This document shows positions 25,655 to 35,191 of a stretch of 42,728 bases of DNA, in pieces. Made by a program: the position numbers and the translations under genes. The notes beneath the pieces are model-generated. The model made no database searches. It worked only from the letters and a program-made list of their open reading frames with translations, and was not told the origin of the DNA. The DNA comes from Methanosphaera stadtmanae (GTDB taxonomy: Archaea > Methanobacteriota > Methanobacteria > Methanobacteriales > Methanobacteriaceae). The stretch lies in the NCBI GenBank assembly GCA_015062805.1, contig SUTQ01000009.1:1-42728 (forward strand), written 5' to 3'. Within the stretch, counting starts at the first letter, position 1. Every line of letters starts with the position of its first letter.

Positions 25655-26812
25655 TTAATTTATTATACGAACTCTACTTTTTTTACCAGGTAAATTATCC
25701 CTAATTTCTTTGCCATCAAATCTCAATGAAATATAACGGGAATTGCCTTTTTGACCAGAACCTGTATAAGTTGTATCAATCAATCTAAGAAACTCTAATT
25801 TATTTATAAGTCTATTATATGTAGCATAACTGATTTTATTTTCACGGTTATACGCTTTGTACAAGTCACCTGAAGTGATGTTTTTCTCATTAATTCTAGT
25901 GATAAATTTTAGTAAGTGCTGTTCTTTTTCGGATAATGTTTCAAGAAGGTAACTGAGACTGATACCACTTGCGGAGCCAATAGCCTTGTCAACGTGTTCT
26001 TCCGTGATTACACGAGATGCTTCTACTTCCGCATTATTTCCGCTGGTACGTAGTAAATCAATACCAAGACGAAGGTCACCATTTTCAAATGTGTAATCTG
26101 TAATTTTTTCAATAAGTGAATCCGTTATGACATTTGGGAAGAAACCAAGTCTTGCTCTTTCCTGAAGAATTTTAAAAGTTTCATCATAAGTATAAGGATT
26201 GAAATTTACTTCATTTGCATTGAATATTGATCCTACATTCTGGTCCAGTACGTATCTAAATTCAATGTCAGATAAAACAGCAAAAATTCCAGTACGTACA
26301 CTTTCAAATGATTCATGTGCACGTAATATGTCATAGAAAATTTCACTTATCATGTTGCCTTGGAACAAGTGATTTATATCGTCAAGTGCAATAATCAACG
26401 CTTTCTCAGAATCGTATAATTCATTCATTATACTATTGTATACCCTTGCAAATGGAACTCCAGTTTCCGGTGGGGCATGTCCAAATATCTTTTTGTGAAT
26501 TTGTGAAAATATGTCAAATTTTGTAGAATGCAACTGACAGTTGACATAAACACATATTATTTCATCTTCACAATCCTCTTCAGCCATTTCAAATAACTTT
26601 TTTATTGCAGTTGTTTTACCAGTTGCTGGCGGACCAAGAATAAGATTGTTTATAGGTTTACCTTTTTTAAGTGCCGGTCTTAGGGATAATGCCATTTCTG
26701 TCATTTGTGGTTGTCTTAGCTTGAAGTTTTCAGGCAAATAATCTGAATTGAACACGGTCATATCCTGGAATATGGTTTCATCATACATCAGGAAATCGTT
26801 TAAGTTATCCAT
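25655..26812 (-). CDS. cdc6: Orc1/Cdc6 replication initiator
   Basis: Archaeal Orc1/Cdc6 binds origin repeats and loads MCM. The 385-residue protein has an AAA+ core with Walker A GPPATGKTT (60-68), Walker B ALIIALDDINHLF (about 137-149), and a sensor-2-like GDLRLGIDLLR region. A C-terminal winged helix follows (about 290-385, with ARIS-like ITSGDLYKAYNRENKISYATYNRLINKLEFLRLI), which recognises origin DNA. GTGGAGGAT precedes the ATG. It is 20 bases behind the lipid prenyltransferase gene, so the two may share a transcript. The repeat array lies beyond its 3' end. Confidence 0.95.
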   Translation of the reverse strand: MDNLNDFLMYDETIFQDMTVFNSDYLPENFKLRQPQMTEMALSLRPALKKGKPINNLILGPPATGKTTAIKKLFEMAEEDCEDEIICVYVNCQLHSTKFDIFSQIHKKIFGHAPPETGVPFARVYNSIMNELYDSEKALIIALDDINHLFQGNMISEIFYDILRAHESFESVRTGIFAVLSDIEFRYVLDQNVGSIFNANEVNFNPYTYDETFKILQERARLGFFPNVITDSLIEKITDYTFENGDLRLGIDLLRTSGNNAEVEASRVITEEHVDKAIGSASGISLSYLLETLSEKEQHLLKFITRINEKNITSGDLYKAYNRENKISYATYNRLINKLEFLRLIDTTYTGSGQKGNSRYISLRFDGKEIRDNLPGKKSRVRIIN

Positions 26813-26832
26813 TATTTTTTATCCTCCACTAA

Positions 26833-27654
26833 TTATATTATGCTACCAATTGCGAATGATACGAATGCAATTAACATAGCTATTTTCATAAGTTTTGATA
26901 CTTTGTGTAAGTTTTGTTTAGATTGATCTTTAAGTGCTAAAATTGCCGAATATATGAAAATTATGTCAGCTACTAGAACGATTATTAGGTAAACTATTGA
27001 AAATACATTATAAATATATAATATAGGGCTAAGTAAACAAGTTATGATATTTAATATAACTGCAAGAAGCACGGCTTTTTTTGCACCATACTTTATTGGG
27101 AGAGTGTTTGCATTTTCTTTTTTATCTCCTTCAATGTCTTCAGCATCCTTGATGATTTCACGGGACAAGGTCATTAAGAAAGCAAAGAATCCTAAAAATA
27201 TTCCAAGGTATATGTCACCAGTTATAAGTGCACCATAAACAAATGTTAAACCGGTAAGTAATGATACACAGAGGTTTCCTATAAGGCATCTCTGCTTGAA
27301 ATCATAAGCGTATAATATCATAAGTATGGAACAGATTATCACAGTAATTCCATTGTTGAATGATATTAGGAATCCTAAAATTGTTGCTATAACAAATAAT
27401 ATAAGACTATAATACAAAGCGTTTTTTAATTTTATTCTACCTGATGGGATAGGTCTTTCAGGTTTGTTAATCTTATCAATTTCACAATCATAATAATCAT
27501 TGATTGTATTTCCTGCACCAGTTGCTATAAAAACACTGATGGCCCCCAATATGATTTCAATAGAATAAGTTTTTCCAATAATTGCCATTAATACAACGGC
27601 AATTAATGCCATAATGGCGTTTCCGGGTCTAAGAATTTCAATATATGAGTTCAT
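26833..27654 (-). CDS. Geranylgeranylglycerol-phosphate geranylgeranyltransferase (UbiA family)
   Basis: This enzyme adds the second geranylgeranyl chain to make digeranylgeranylglyceryl phosphate, the core of archaeal membrane lipids. The 273-residue membrane protein has about eight to nine helices and both Asp-rich prenyl-diphosphate sites: NDYYDCEID near residue 52 and KDAEDIEGDKKENANTLP near residue 170. The substrate assignment follows from the archaeal UbiA subgroup; other UbiA activities cannot be excluded strictly. The frame opens at a GTG (27666), but the ATG at 27654 with AGTGATT upstream is preferred. It is the first gene before cdc6. Confidence 0.9.
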   Translation of the reverse strand: MNSYIEILRPGNAIMALIAVVLMAIIGKTYSIEIILGAISVFIATGAGNTINDYYDCEIDKINKPERPIPSGRIKLKNALYYSLILFVIATILGFLISFNNGITVIICSILMILYAYDFKQRCLIGNLCVSLLTGLTFVYGALITGDIYLGIFLGFFAFLMTLSREIIKDAEDIEGDKKENANTLPIKYGAKKAVLLAVILNIITCLLSPILYIYNVFSIVYLIIVLVADIIFIYSAILALKDQSKQNLHKVSKLMKIAMLIAFVSFAIGSII

Positions 27655-27862
27655 ATTTTTAATCACTTAAATATTATATTAATATAATATATGTGTTACT
27701 TGTTTTAAATTTTTTATTTTTTTATTGTAGAATATGGCAATATTTTTTGCATTGTTTTTTTTAAAGATATTATTTTTTTACCGGGTATAATCGTGTTAAT
27801 AAAAAGGTTAAATGGAATCATTAAAAATTCAACAACTGATTATTTTTCTAAGCTTAACATAA

Positions 27863-27873
27863 CTTTATATATC
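27863..27873 (+). promoter_or_regulatory. Probable TATA box of the L7Ae transcript
   Basis: CTTTATATATC is a strong archaeal TATA match with purines just upstream (AA). With the usual 24-26 base offset, transcription would start near 27895, about 18 bases before the leader hairpin and 235 bases before the L7Ae ATG. Confidence 0.5.
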
Positions 27874-27912
27874 TAATTGAACATAGTATTAAATAACTAA
27901 TTTTTAACATAC

Positions 27913-27956
27913 TTAAAACTGTGAGCGAATGAGTATCACTCATTAAGGAGTTTTAA
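27913..27956 (+). promoter_or_regulatory. Kink-turn-like hairpin in the L7Ae mRNA leader
   Basis: The outer stem is TTAAAAC (27913-27919) with GTTTTAA (27950-27956); the inner stem is AATGAGT (27928-27934) with ACTCATT (27938-27944). The outer stem is followed by a three-base TGT and then GA on the 5' side, and preceded by GA on the 3' side, which is the arrangement of a kink-turn. The next three positions (GCG facing AAG) do not pair well, so it is an imperfect match. L7Ae is the archaeal kink-turn binder, so autoregulation is a reasonable inference. Confidence 0.4.
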
Positions 27957-28129
27957 ATTAGAATATTTTTTATTATATAAAATTATATTTTAGTAGAATG
28001 GTCATTTAATCAGACAACGAAGTGTTAAATGGTTGTATGTGGATTTTTTATATTTTTATAATTTTCTAACACACAGTTAACATGGGTATGGATGGTTAAA
28101 AAACCAGATGATAATTGGAGGACAATTAA

Positions 28130-28501
28130 ATGGCAAATTCAGTATATGTAAAATTTGAAGTACCAAAAGAAATAGCTGATAAAGTTTACGAAGCTTTAGA
28201 AGTAGCAAGAGACACAGGTAAAATTGGAAAAGGAACTAACGAAGTTACTAAAAACATTGAAAGAAACAATGTTGCATTAGCAGTAATTGCTGAAGATATT
28301 GAACCAGCAGAAATTGTTGCACACTTACCTATCTTAGCAGAAGAAAAAGAAATTCCTTACGCATACCTTCCAACCAAAGATGAATTAGGAGAAGCTGCAG
28401 GACTTAAAGTTGGAACCGCATCCGCATGTATCATTGATGCTGGTGAAGGTCAAGAATTAGTAGACGAAATCGTTGAAAAAATTGCAGAACTCAAAAACTA
28501 A
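28130..28501 (+). CDS. rpl7ae: Ribosomal protein L7Ae (kink-turn-binding protein)
   Basis: L7Ae is a 50S subunit protein and also a core part of box C/D and H/ACA sRNPs and of RNase P in archaea. The 123-residue protein has the RNA-binding motif [27 protein letters not shown] (about 33-60) and the later VPYAY-type segment [27 protein letters not shown] gives a strong ribosome-binding site. It opens the translation cluster with S28e, L24e and Ndk downstream, an order widely conserved in Methanobacteriales. A hairpin with a kink-turn-like internal loop lies in its leader. Confidence 0.97.
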   Translation: MANSVYVKFEVPKEIADKVYEALEVARDTGKIGKGTNEVTKNIERNNVALAVIAEDIEPAEIVAHLPILAEEKEIPYAYLPTKDELGEAAGLKVGTASACIIDAGEGQELVDEIVEKIAELKN

Positions 28502-28666
28502 TCTGATTGGAGTAATATACTAATAAATAATCAATCTTACTTAGAAGTTGGAACTCTTAGCATTTATTTAAATTTTACAAATTAAAAGATAAGTTAATAT
28601 AATAAATTGAATATTCAATACGGGTATTTATTTTATGGAAGAAGTATTCTTTCTATTAATTTTTTT

Positions 28667-28700
28667 AAATAATTTCTAGTGTCACTTCGGTAAATTATTT
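28667..28700 (+). promoter_or_regulatory. 9-bp stem-loop upstream of rps28e
   Basis: AAATAATTT (28667-28675) pairs perfectly with AAATTATTT (28692-28700); the loop contains AGTG/CACT around a single T. It lies 34 bases before the S28e start and is followed by more T residues. It may be a terminator or attenuator between rpl7ae and rps28e, or an RNA processing site. Confidence 0.4.
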
Positions 28701-28734
28701 TTTATTTAACCAATCAAAATTATAAGGTGATTAT

Positions 28735-28941
28735 ATGGAAGACGGTACTCCAGCTGAAGTTATTGAAGTTTTAAAAAGAACAGGAATGACTGGAGAAGTA
28801 ATGCAAGTAAAATGCAGAATACTTGATGGAAGAGATAAAGGAAGAATACTCACTAGAAACGTTATGGGAGCTATCAAAGAAGGCGACATTTTAATGTTAC
28901 TAGATACAATAAGAGAAGCTAAAGAAATCAGAACTCCATAA
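28735..28941 (+). CDS. rps28e: Ribosomal protein S28e
   Basis: A 68-residue 30S subunit protein of the OB-fold type found only in archaea and eukaryotes. It shows the family block [46 protein letters not shown] and the C-terminal REAKEIR. AAGGTGAT lies just before the ATG. It is followed by L24e after 78 bases. The size and sequence are normal. Confidence 0.97.
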   Translation: MEDGTPAEVIEVLKRTGMTGEVMQVKCRILDGRDKGRILTRNVMGAIKEGDILMLLDTIREAKEIRTP

Positions 28942-29019
28942 GTATGCGAGTCTTTGATTAACAATTTTTTTTATTGTAATGATATTCTTTTTTATTAAAG
29001 AATTTTTAGGAGTTTAAAA

Positions 29020-29178
29020 ATGAGAACATGTTCATTCTGTGGAGAAGAAATTCCTGAAGGTACAGGTAAAATGTATGTTCGTAGAGATGGATCAATTTCT
29101 TTCTTCTGTAGTAGTAAATGTGAAAAAAATAATAAACTTGGTAGAATTCCAAGAAAAGTTAAGTGGGTTAAACAATGA
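29020..29178 (+). CDS. rpl24e: Ribosomal protein L24e
   Basis: A 52-residue zinc-ribbon 50S protein. The four zinc cysteines are C4, C7, C30 and C34 ([14 protein letters not shown], then [10 protein letters not shown]). The basic C-terminus ([12 protein letters not shown]) contacts rRNA. TTAGGAG lies at 29007-29013. The stop overlaps the ndk start as ATGA, which implies translational coupling. The S28e-L24e-Ndk-IF5B order matches other methanogens. Confidence 0.96.
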   Translation: MRTCSFCGEEIPEGTGKMYVRRDGSISFFCSSKCEKNNKLGRIPRKVKWVKQ

Positions 29179-29627
29179 GACAAAGAACTTTCGCCATGTT
29201 AAAACCTGATGCAGTCAAAAGAAGATTAACAGGTAAAATTTTATCAAGATTTGAAGAACGTGGTATTAAAATAATAGCAGCTAAAACTCTTATGATTTCA
29301 GAAGAGCTTGCTAAAACTCATTATGGTGAACATAGTGAAAAACCATTTTTCAATGATTTAGTTTCATACATTACATCAGGACCAGTATTTGCTATGGTCT
29401 TAGAAAGTGATGACGTAATCAGTCAAGTAAGAAGAATGGTTGGAGCAACAAATCCTAAAGAAGCAGATGTTGGCACAATCCGTGGAGATTATGCAATAGA
29501 CCTCGGTCGAAATGTTATTCATGCTTCAGATTCTGAAGAATCAGCAGTAAGAGAAATAGGTTTATTCTTCGATGAATCAGAATTCTGTGATTACGAATTA
29601 CCTGATGAAGATATTATATATGAATAA
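29175..29627 (+). CDS. ndk: Nucleoside diphosphate kinase
   Basis: Ndk transfers the terminal phosphate of ATP to other nucleoside diphosphates through a phospho-His. The 150-residue protein has the start [14 protein letters not shown], the nucleotide-site stretch and the active-site His116 in NVIHASDS. The length is normal. The ATG overlaps the L24e stop by four bases, so it is probably read by the same ribosomes. A strong structured terminator follows at once. Confidence 0.97.
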   Translation: MRQRTFAMLKPDAVKRRLTGKILSRFEERGIKIIAAKTLMISEELAKTHYGEHSEKPFFNDLVSYITSGPVFAMVLESDDVISQVRRMVGATNPKEADVGTIRGDYAIDLGRNVIHASDSEESAVREIGLFFDESEFCDYELPDEDIIYE

Positions 29628-29667
29628 GAGCTATTAGAGAATATAATTCTTTTATTTGCTCTTTTTG
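29626..29667 (+). terminator. Structured terminator after ndk
   Basis: AAGAGC (29626-29631) pairs with GCTCTT (29658-29663), with an inner hairpin AGAGAAT/ATTCTTT, followed by a T run. It marks the end of the L7Ae-S28e-L24e-Ndk transcript. The outer stem begins inside the stop codon region of ndk. Confidence 0.55.
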
Positions 29668-30019
29668 CTATTATTGTAATTAGCTAGATATTAGTAATAT
29701 TGAAGTTTAGTATTTTAATCAATAACTTCAGAAACCCTAACAATATTTATTTTAATTTGCGCAAATATAAAAAAATAAAATTTTTATTATTGATTAATTG
29801 GGATAATTTCAATATTTCAAATAAGTATGTGTTCTAAACTAGAGATAAAGTATAAAACTATTGTAAAGTTTTTTCAGAGAACATTCAAGTGATTTTGCAG
29901 TATTTCAGAAATAAATATGGCATTAGAACAATATATTTAACCTACTGTTAAATAATACGTAATTTATTCAAACCCTGCACTTGTTGTGGGACTATAAGTT
30001 TTTTTATGGGGATAGAGAA
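29668..30019. other. Intergenic region before infB with promoter
   Basis: About 350 AT-rich bases without a gene. TGAAGTT (29701-29707) pairs with AACTTCA (29724-29730). A TATA-like AATATATTTAA at 29930-29940 would place transcription start near 29962, giving infB a leader of about 58 bases. A CCC/GGG hairpin lies at about 29974-29990. Confidence 0.45.
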
Positions 30020-31861
30020 ATGGAAACTAGATCGCCTATAGTGTCAGTTTTAGGTCACGTAGACCATGGTAAAACTACTCTTCTTGATCATATAAGGGGA
30101 AGTACCATTGCATCCAAGGAGGCTGGTGGTATAACTCAGCATATTGGTGCAACTGAAATACCTATGGATGTTATTTCATCAATCTGTGGTGAATTTCTAG
30201 AAAAAATGAAAATAGAAGATATGTTGCCTGGATTATTCTTTATTGACACTCCAGGTCACGAAGCTTTTACAACACTACGTAAACGTGGTGGATCTTTAGC
30301 TGATTTAGCTATTTTGATATTGGATGTTAATGAGGGTTTCAAACCTCAAACATACGAAGCTTTAAATATTTTAAAGTCATCAAAAACGCCTTTTGTAGTG
30401 GCAGCTAACAAAATTGATAGAATTGCTGGATGGAACTCTACTGATAATGCTTCATTTAGTGAAGTTATTCAAAATCAACACTCTAAAGTTGCATTTGATT
30501 TAGACCAGAAAATATATGAGATTGTTGGAACCCTACACGAGGAAGGTTTTGAATCAGAGCGTTTTGATAGAATAAGTAATTTTGCTAGTCAAATTACAAT
30601 AGTGCCTATCAGTGCTCAAACAGGTGAAGGACTTCCTGAATTGTTGACAATGCTTTTAGGTTTAGCATACCAGTACCTTAAAAAACAACTGGAAATTGAA
30701 GAGGATGCTCCAGCATCCGGAACAGTTTTAGAAGTTAAAGAGGAAAAAGGTCTTGGTTTAACTATTGATACAATATTGTATGATGGTGTTTTAAATAAAA
30801 ACGACCATATAATGATGTTGACCAAGGACAACAAAGTAATTTCTACAAAAATTAGAAGTTTACTGAAACCTAAGGCATTAGAGGAAATCCGGGAATCCAA
30901 AACGATGTTTGAAGACGTTGACCAAATTGTTGCAGCAGCAGGTGTTAAAATTGTTGCACCTAAGGTTGATGATGTGGTAAGCGGTTCACCTCTTAAAGTA
31001 GCTAACGATAATAATTTAAGAATCGAAGAAGATTTATTATCAGAAGTAGATAACATACGTATTCAAACGAATGATATTGGTATAATTGTTAAGGCTGACA
31101 CTCTTGGTTCTTTGGAAGCTTTAGTAAATATTCTTGATCAAAAGGATGTTCCAATAAAATCTGCGGAAATTGGAGATATTTCACGTAGGGATATTATCAA
31201 TGCATCAATTATGTATGAGGAAGATTCTAAGTATGGAGTAATTGTGGCATTTAATGTAAACATACTTCCATCAGCAGAAGAAGAACTTAACGGCCAGGAA
31301 ATCCAGGTATTCCAGGATTCAGTAATATATCAGTTAACTGAAGATTATATGGAATGGGTTACAACAGCAAAAGAACGTCAGAAAAAGGAAAGATTACAGT
31401 CCATTACACGTCCATCAGCTATACGTATAATACCAAAACTTGTATTCCGTAATAGTAAACCTGCAATAGCCGGTGTTGAAATAATGTCCGGTATTATCGA
31501 AAAAGGCGCTACATTAATAAATGATAAAGGAATGTATGTTGGTCGCGTAGAAAGTATGGAAGATAATGGTGAAAGCCTTCCTAAATCAGCCAGAGGTTCC
31601 AAGGTAGCAATGGCAATAGCTGATGCTACATTTGAGAAGGACTTTGAAGAAGGTGACGTTTTGTATGTTGACATGGATGAACGTAACTACATGGCAGTAC
31701 TTAACGAATTAGGGGATAAGATGTTGGATGATGAGATTCTCACACTTGATGAGTTAAAGGAAATCAAACAACAGACTGAAGATCCAAATTGGGGAGTAAT
31801 AAACACCGATTGGAGTGAACTTGACACTTTGGATGAAGATGAATATGAAGACTTTTACTAA
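30020..31861 (+). CDS. infB: Translation initiation factor aIF5B (IF2-type GTPase)
   Basis: aIF5B joins ribosomal subunits in the last step of initiation. The 613-residue archaeal form has the GTPase motifs [10 protein letters not shown] (12-21), DTPGHEAF (G3), AANKIDR (G4) and [11 protein letters not shown] (G5), then the beta-barrel and C-terminal domains. No N-terminal extension is present, as usual in archaea. The frame opens at a TTG (29981), but the ATG at 30020 with GGGGATAGAG upstream gives the standard N-terminus [13 protein letters not shown]. An out-of-frame ATG at 30006 is ignored. S6e follows after 73 bases. Confidence 0.97.
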   Translation: METRSPIVSVLGHVDHGKTTLLDHIRGSTIASKEAGGITQHIGATEIPMDVISSICGEFLEKMKIEDMLPGLFFIDTPGHEAFTTLRKRGGSLADLAILILDVNEGFKPQTYEALNILKSSKTPFVVAANKIDRIAGWNSTDNASFSEVIQNQHSKVAFDLDQKIYEIVGTLHEEGFESERFDRISNFASQITIVPISAQTGEGLPELLTMLLGLAYQYLKKQLEIEEDAPASGTVLEVKEEKGLGLTIDTILYDGVLNKNDHIMMLTKDNKVISTKIRSLLKPKALEEIRESKTMFEDVDQIVAAAGVKIVAPKVDDVVSGSPLKVANDNNLRIEEDLLSEVDNIRIQTNDIGIIVKADTLGSLEALVNILDQKDVPIKSAEIGDISRRDIINASIMYEEDSKYGVIVAFNVNILPSAEEELNGQEIQVFQDSVIYQLTEDYMEWVTTAKERQKKERLQSITRPSAIRIIPKLVFRNSKPAIAGVEIMSGIIEKGATLINDKGMYVGRVESMEDNGESLPKSARGSKVAMAIADATFEKDFEEGDVLYVDMDERNYMAVLNELGDKMLDDEILTLDELKEIKQQTEDPNWGVINTDWSELDTLDEDEYEDFY

Positions 31862-31934
31862 TAATTACAATTAGTGATGTAGGATTAAGTAACTACAATA
31901 AACAATACTTAAAAATAATAAACGGAGGCCTATA

Positions 31935-32330
31935 ATGGCATATAAAGTAGTAGTATCAGATGCAGATGTAACATACCAATTAGAGTTAGATGACAAAGAT
32001 GCAAAAATTGTAAATGGTCTTAAAATTGGAGATGAATTCAACGGTGGAGTTTTAGGACTTAAAGGTTACAAACTTATGATTACCGGTGGTAGTGACAAAA
32101 ACGGTTTCCCAATGAAACCTGATGTTGACGGTACAAGAAGATTTAAAAGTTTAGTAAGTGAAGGTGTAGGATTTAAACCTACCAAAAAAGGATTAAGAAG
32201 AAGAAAAACTGTACGTGGAAACACAATTGCAGACGATATCTCACAAATCAACGTAAAAGTTTCAGAAAGAGGAGAACAAACACTAGCTGAAATCTTTGCA
32301 GAACCTGAAGAAGAAGTACAAGAAGAATAG
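31935..32330 (+). CDS. rps6e: Ribosomal protein S6e
   Basis: A 131-residue 30S protein found in archaea and eukaryotes. Conserved features are the LIGLKIGDEFNG-type start (NGLKIGDEFNGGVLGLKGYKLMITGGSDKNGFPM) and the basic GLRRRKTVRGNTIADDISQIN. The C-terminal phosphorylation tail of eukaryotic S6 is absent; instead the end is acidic (EPEEEVQEE). CGGAGGCC precedes the ATG. aIF2-gamma follows after 56 bases. Confidence 0.97.
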   Translation: MAYKVVVSDADVTYQLELDDKDAKIVNGLKIGDEFNGGVLGLKGYKLMITGGSDKNGFPMKPDVDGTRRFKSLVSEGVGFKPTKKGLRRRKTVRGNTIADDISQINVKVSERGEQTLAEIFAEPEEEVQEE

Positions 32331-32386
32331 GTACTAAATTATCTACTACTTTTTGATAATTTATTATCTATGGGGAGGTGTAACTA

Positions 32387-33616
32387 ATGAAAGTACAATC
32401 CGAAGTAAACATTGGATTAGTAGGTCACGTAGACCATGGTAAAACTACTCTTACAAAAGCTTTATCAGGAATATGGACTGACACACACAGTGAAGAAGCA
32501 AAAAGAGGAATATCAATAAGGTTAGGTTATGCTGACATAACATTCAGAATTTGTAATGAATGTGATTCACCTCAATGTTACACTACTGAAGAAACTTGTG
32601 AACACTGCGGTTCTAAAACGGAAGTACTTAGAAAAGTATCATTTGTAGATTCTCCAGGACACGAAACCCTTATGGCAACAATGCTTTCAGGTGCAGCCAT
32701 AATGGATGGTGCAATATTGGTTATAGGAGCTAATGAACCATGTCCACAACCACAAACAAAAGAACACCTAATGGCATTGGATGTTATTGGTGTAAAAAAT
32801 GTTATTGTGGTACAAAACAAGATTGATACTGTAACTAAGGAAAAGGCAATAGAAAACTATCATGAGATTAAAGAGTTTGTACAGGGAACCTGTGCAGAAG
32901 GAGTACCAATCATTCCTATATCAGCTCAACAAGGTGCAAATATTGATATTCTTATTGAAACAATTCAAAGACATATCAAAACACCTAGAAGATCCTTACG
33001 TAAAAATCCTAAATTATTCGTAGCAAGATCATTTGATATAAACAAACCTGGTACACATCCTAAGAAAATCAATGGTGGAATCATTGGTGGTTCTCTTATA
33101 CAAGGTAAACTCAAAGTCGGTGATGAAATAGAAATTAAACCTGGAATTCAGATTAAACAAAAAGGTAAATCTGAATGGAGAAGCTTAACCAGTACAATTA
33201 CTGGTCTGGAAGCAGCGGATAACTTTGTTGACGAAGTTGCTCCTGGAGGTTTAATTGGTGTTGCATTATTATTAGATCCGGCACTTACCAAGGCAGATTC
33301 ATTGTCCGGTTCTATTGCAGGTAAACCAGGAACTTTACCACCAACCATACAAGAATTTACTATGCAAACACATTTACTTGATCGTGTTGTTGGTACTAAA
33401 AACGAAACTGATGTTGAACCGATACATTCTTCTGAGAACTTAATGATTAACATTGGAACTTCAACTACTGTTGGTCTTGTTACAAGTGCAAGAGACAATG
33501 AAGTGGATGTACAACTTAAGTTACCGGTATGTGCAGAAGAAGGTCAACGTGTAGCTTTGAGTCGTAGAGTAGGAGCTAGATGGAGGCTTATTGGTTATGG
33601 TATCATCAAAGCATAA
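32387..33616 (+). CDS. eif2g: Translation initiation factor aIF2, gamma subunit
   Basis: The GTPase subunit that, with alpha and beta, brings Met-tRNAi to the 30S subunit. The 409-residue protein has [14 protein letters not shown] (13-26), the typical zinc knuckle with four Cys (CNECDSPQC...CEHC), [24 protein letters not shown] and [11 protein letters not shown]. Barrel domains II and III complete it. GGGGAGGTG is a near-perfect ribosome-binding site. Its last codons overlap, in another frame, an ATG at 33597 that is the likely start of the PIN gene. Confidence 0.97.
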   Translation: MKVQSEVNIGLVGHVDHGKTTLTKALSGIWTDTHSEEAKRGISIRLGYADITFRICNECDSPQCYTTEETCEHCGSKTEVLRKVSFVDSPGHETLMATMLSGAAIMDGAILVIGANEPCPQPQTKEHLMALDVIGVKNVIVVQNKIDTVTKEKAIENYHEIKEFVQGTCAEGVPIIPISAQQGANIDILIETIQRHIKTPRRSLRKNPKLFVARSFDINKPGTHPKKINGGIIGGSLIQGKLKVGDEIEIKPGIQIKQKGKSEWRSLTSTITGLEAADNFVDEVAPGGLIGVALLLDPALTKADSLSGSIAGKPGTLPPTIQEFTMQTHLLDRVVGTKNETDVEPIHSSENLMINIGTSTTVGLVTSARDNEVDVQLKLPVCAEEGQRVALSRRVGARWRLIGYGIIKA

Positions 33617-34009
33617 GGCAGTGGTTGATACAAATTTTTGATGATGATGATTCAATTAGGCATTGATGTGGTGGAAGAATTGAAATTATTGTTGCCATCA
33701 TATTATGATTTAGTTGTACCATCAATTGTAATCGATGAACTAGTATCTTTAAAGAAGAAAGTTAAAGGAAAAGACAAAATTGCCTGTAGTATTGCACTAC
33801 AAATAGCACAAAGTGATAATTTTATCATAGAGCACATTGATAAAACAGATCATGTTGATAACCTGTTACTAAATCTTTGTACTGATGTAGATGTACTATG
33901 TACAAATGATAAAATTCTTCGAAAAAGAGCTAAAAAAAGAGGAATTACTGTTGTATACCTAAGACAACACAGATTCTTAGAAGTGGACGGTTATATAAAT
34001 ACTAGCTAA
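33597..34009 (+). CDS. PIN-domain (Fcf1/VapC-like) nuclease with an apparent -1 frameshift
   Basis: A PIN protein habitually found next to aIF2-gamma in this lineage. The continuous downstream frame (from ATG 33641, about 122 residues) has the later PIN acids ([21 protein letters not shown]) but lacks the first strand. That strand is encoded just upstream in the other frame: ATG 33597, with GGAGG ten bases before it, reads [14 protein letters not shown] and then hits TGA. A one-base backward slip at 33632-33638 (A-AAT-TTT) joins the halves as [18 protein letters not shown], restoring the catalytic Asp. Programmed shift, transcript slippage, a real inactivating deletion and an assembly error are all possible. 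No antitoxin partner is seen, so a toxin role is not suggested. Confidence 0.75.
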
Positions 34010-34058
34010 GTGTTTAAAAATACTGTTAGAAACGGTATAATTTATTGGAGGAAAAACT

Positions 34059-34586
34059 ATGAATCTTTGGACAGACATAGAATCAGGAAGCAATGTCCCT
34101 GATGAAATCACAGTAGTTGTAGAAATTCCAACAGGATCAAGAAACAAATATGAATATGACAAAGAAAAAGAAGCATTAGCTCTTGACAGAGTGTTATTTT
34201 CACCATTCCACTACCCAGCAGAATATGGATTTATGCCAAAATCATTATGGGAAGATGGAGATCCTTTTGATGTAATGGTAATAATGGATCAACCAACATT
34301 TCCTGGATGTATCATTGAAGCAAGACCAATCGGTATTATGAGAATGATTGACCAGGGAGACAGTGATGATAAATTGTTAGCAGTACCAGTAGAAGACCCA
34401 AGATTTGCTGATATAACTGATATTTCTCAATTACCAGAACATTACTTAAAAGAAATTGAACATTTCTTCAGTCAATACAAAGCATTAGAAAATAAAACAG
34501 TTGAAATTAACGGATGGGAAGATAACCATGCTGCAAAAGAAGCTGTTTTACACGCAATTGAATTATATAAAGAAAAATATGAATAA
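34059..34586 (+). CDS. ppa: Inorganic pyrophosphatase (soluble, family I)
   Basis: Hydrolyses pyrophosphate and so drives biosynthetic reactions. The 175-residue protein shows VVEIPTGSRNKYEYDKE, FHYPAEYGFMPKSLWEDGDPFDVMV with the metal-binding Asp signature, and the later VEDPRFADI. The length fits the archaeal hexameric enzyme. TTGGAGGAAAAA precedes the ATG. The RpoE' gene starts 19 bases downstream. Confidence 0.97.
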   Translation: MNLWTDIESGSNVPDEITVVVEIPTGSRNKYEYDKEKEALALDRVLFSPFHYPAEYGFMPKSLWEDGDPFDVMVIMDQPTFPGCIIEARPIGIMRMIDQGDSDDKLLAVPVEDPRFADITDISQLPEHYLKEIEHFFSQYKALENKTVEINGWEDNHAAKEAVLHAIELYKEKYE

Positions 34587-34605
34587 ACATATGTGAGGTA
34601 TCAAA

Positions 34606-35163
34606 GTGTACGAAATAGCAACCATAGAAGATACAGTAAGAGTACCACCTAATATGTTTGACAGACCATTAGAAGAAGTGGCCGCTGAAATACTTAACAG
34701 AAAATATGTCGGAAAACTAGACAAAAAGTTAGGTATCCTTATCACAGTTACAGAAGTACTCGACAGTTCAGTAGGTACAGTAGTAATAGGTGATGGCTCA
34801 GCATTTTATCACGTAACATTCAATGCATTGTTCTTCACACCAACATTACATGAAGTAGTTGACGGTGAAGTAATCGAAATAATCGAATTCGGATCATTTG
34901 TAAGAATAGGTCCATTAGATGGTTTAGTACACGTATCACAGGTAACCAACGACTACATCACCTATGATGAAAGACGTGGAGCACTTGTAGCAAACGAAAC
35001 TAACAAATCACTCGAACAAACCGATTTCGTAAGAGCAAGAATAGTAGCATTAAGTATGAAAGGAAATTCTACAAAAGAATGTAAAATTGGTTTAACAATG
35101 AGACAACCGGGATTAGGTCGTTTCGAATGGATTGAAGAAGAAAAACAGAAATCCAAAAAATAA
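34606..35163 (+). CDS. rpoE: RNA polymerase subunit E' (Rpo7)
   Basis: Rpo7 forms the stalk of archaeal RNA polymerase with Rpo4 and helps open complex formation and RNA binding. The 185-residue protein has the N-terminal RNP-like domain ([19 protein letters not shown]) and the C-terminal S1 domain ([27 protein letters not shown]). The start is a GTG with GAGGT upstream. Spt4 follows after 28 bases, the usual archaeal order. Confidence 0.96.
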   Translation: MYEIATIEDTVRVPPNMFDRPLEEVAAEILNRKYVGKLDKKLGILITVTEVLDSSVGTVVIGDGSAFYHVTFNALFFTPTLHEVVDGEVIEIIEFGSFVRIGPLDGLVHVSQVTNDYITYDERRGALVANETNKSLEQTDFVRARIVALSMKGNSTKECKIGLTMRQPGLGRFEWIEEEKQKSKK

Positions 35164-35191
35164 GTATGAACAAGTTTAAGGAGAATTAATC

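Larger units (their letters stand above)
27655..28129. other. Divergent promoter region and long L7Ae leader
   Basis: The gap separates the leftward lipid-synthase/cdc6 pair from the rightward translation cluster. It contains the L7Ae TATA box (27863-27873), the kink-turn-like hairpin (27913-27956) and a second fold around 28005-28035 (CATTTA pairing with TAAATG). A long leader of about 230 bases is implied for the L7Ae mRNA. Confidence 0.5.

Noticed and set aside
30006-30020. ATG at 30006 as the infB start
   Set aside because: It is out of frame with the GTPase; ATG 30020 is in frame, has a ribosome-binding site and gives the standard N-terminus.
33638-34009. PIN protein as the toxin of a VapBC pair
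   Set aside because: No antitoxin ORF beside it, and its place in a translation operon next to aIF2-gamma points to a housekeeping role.
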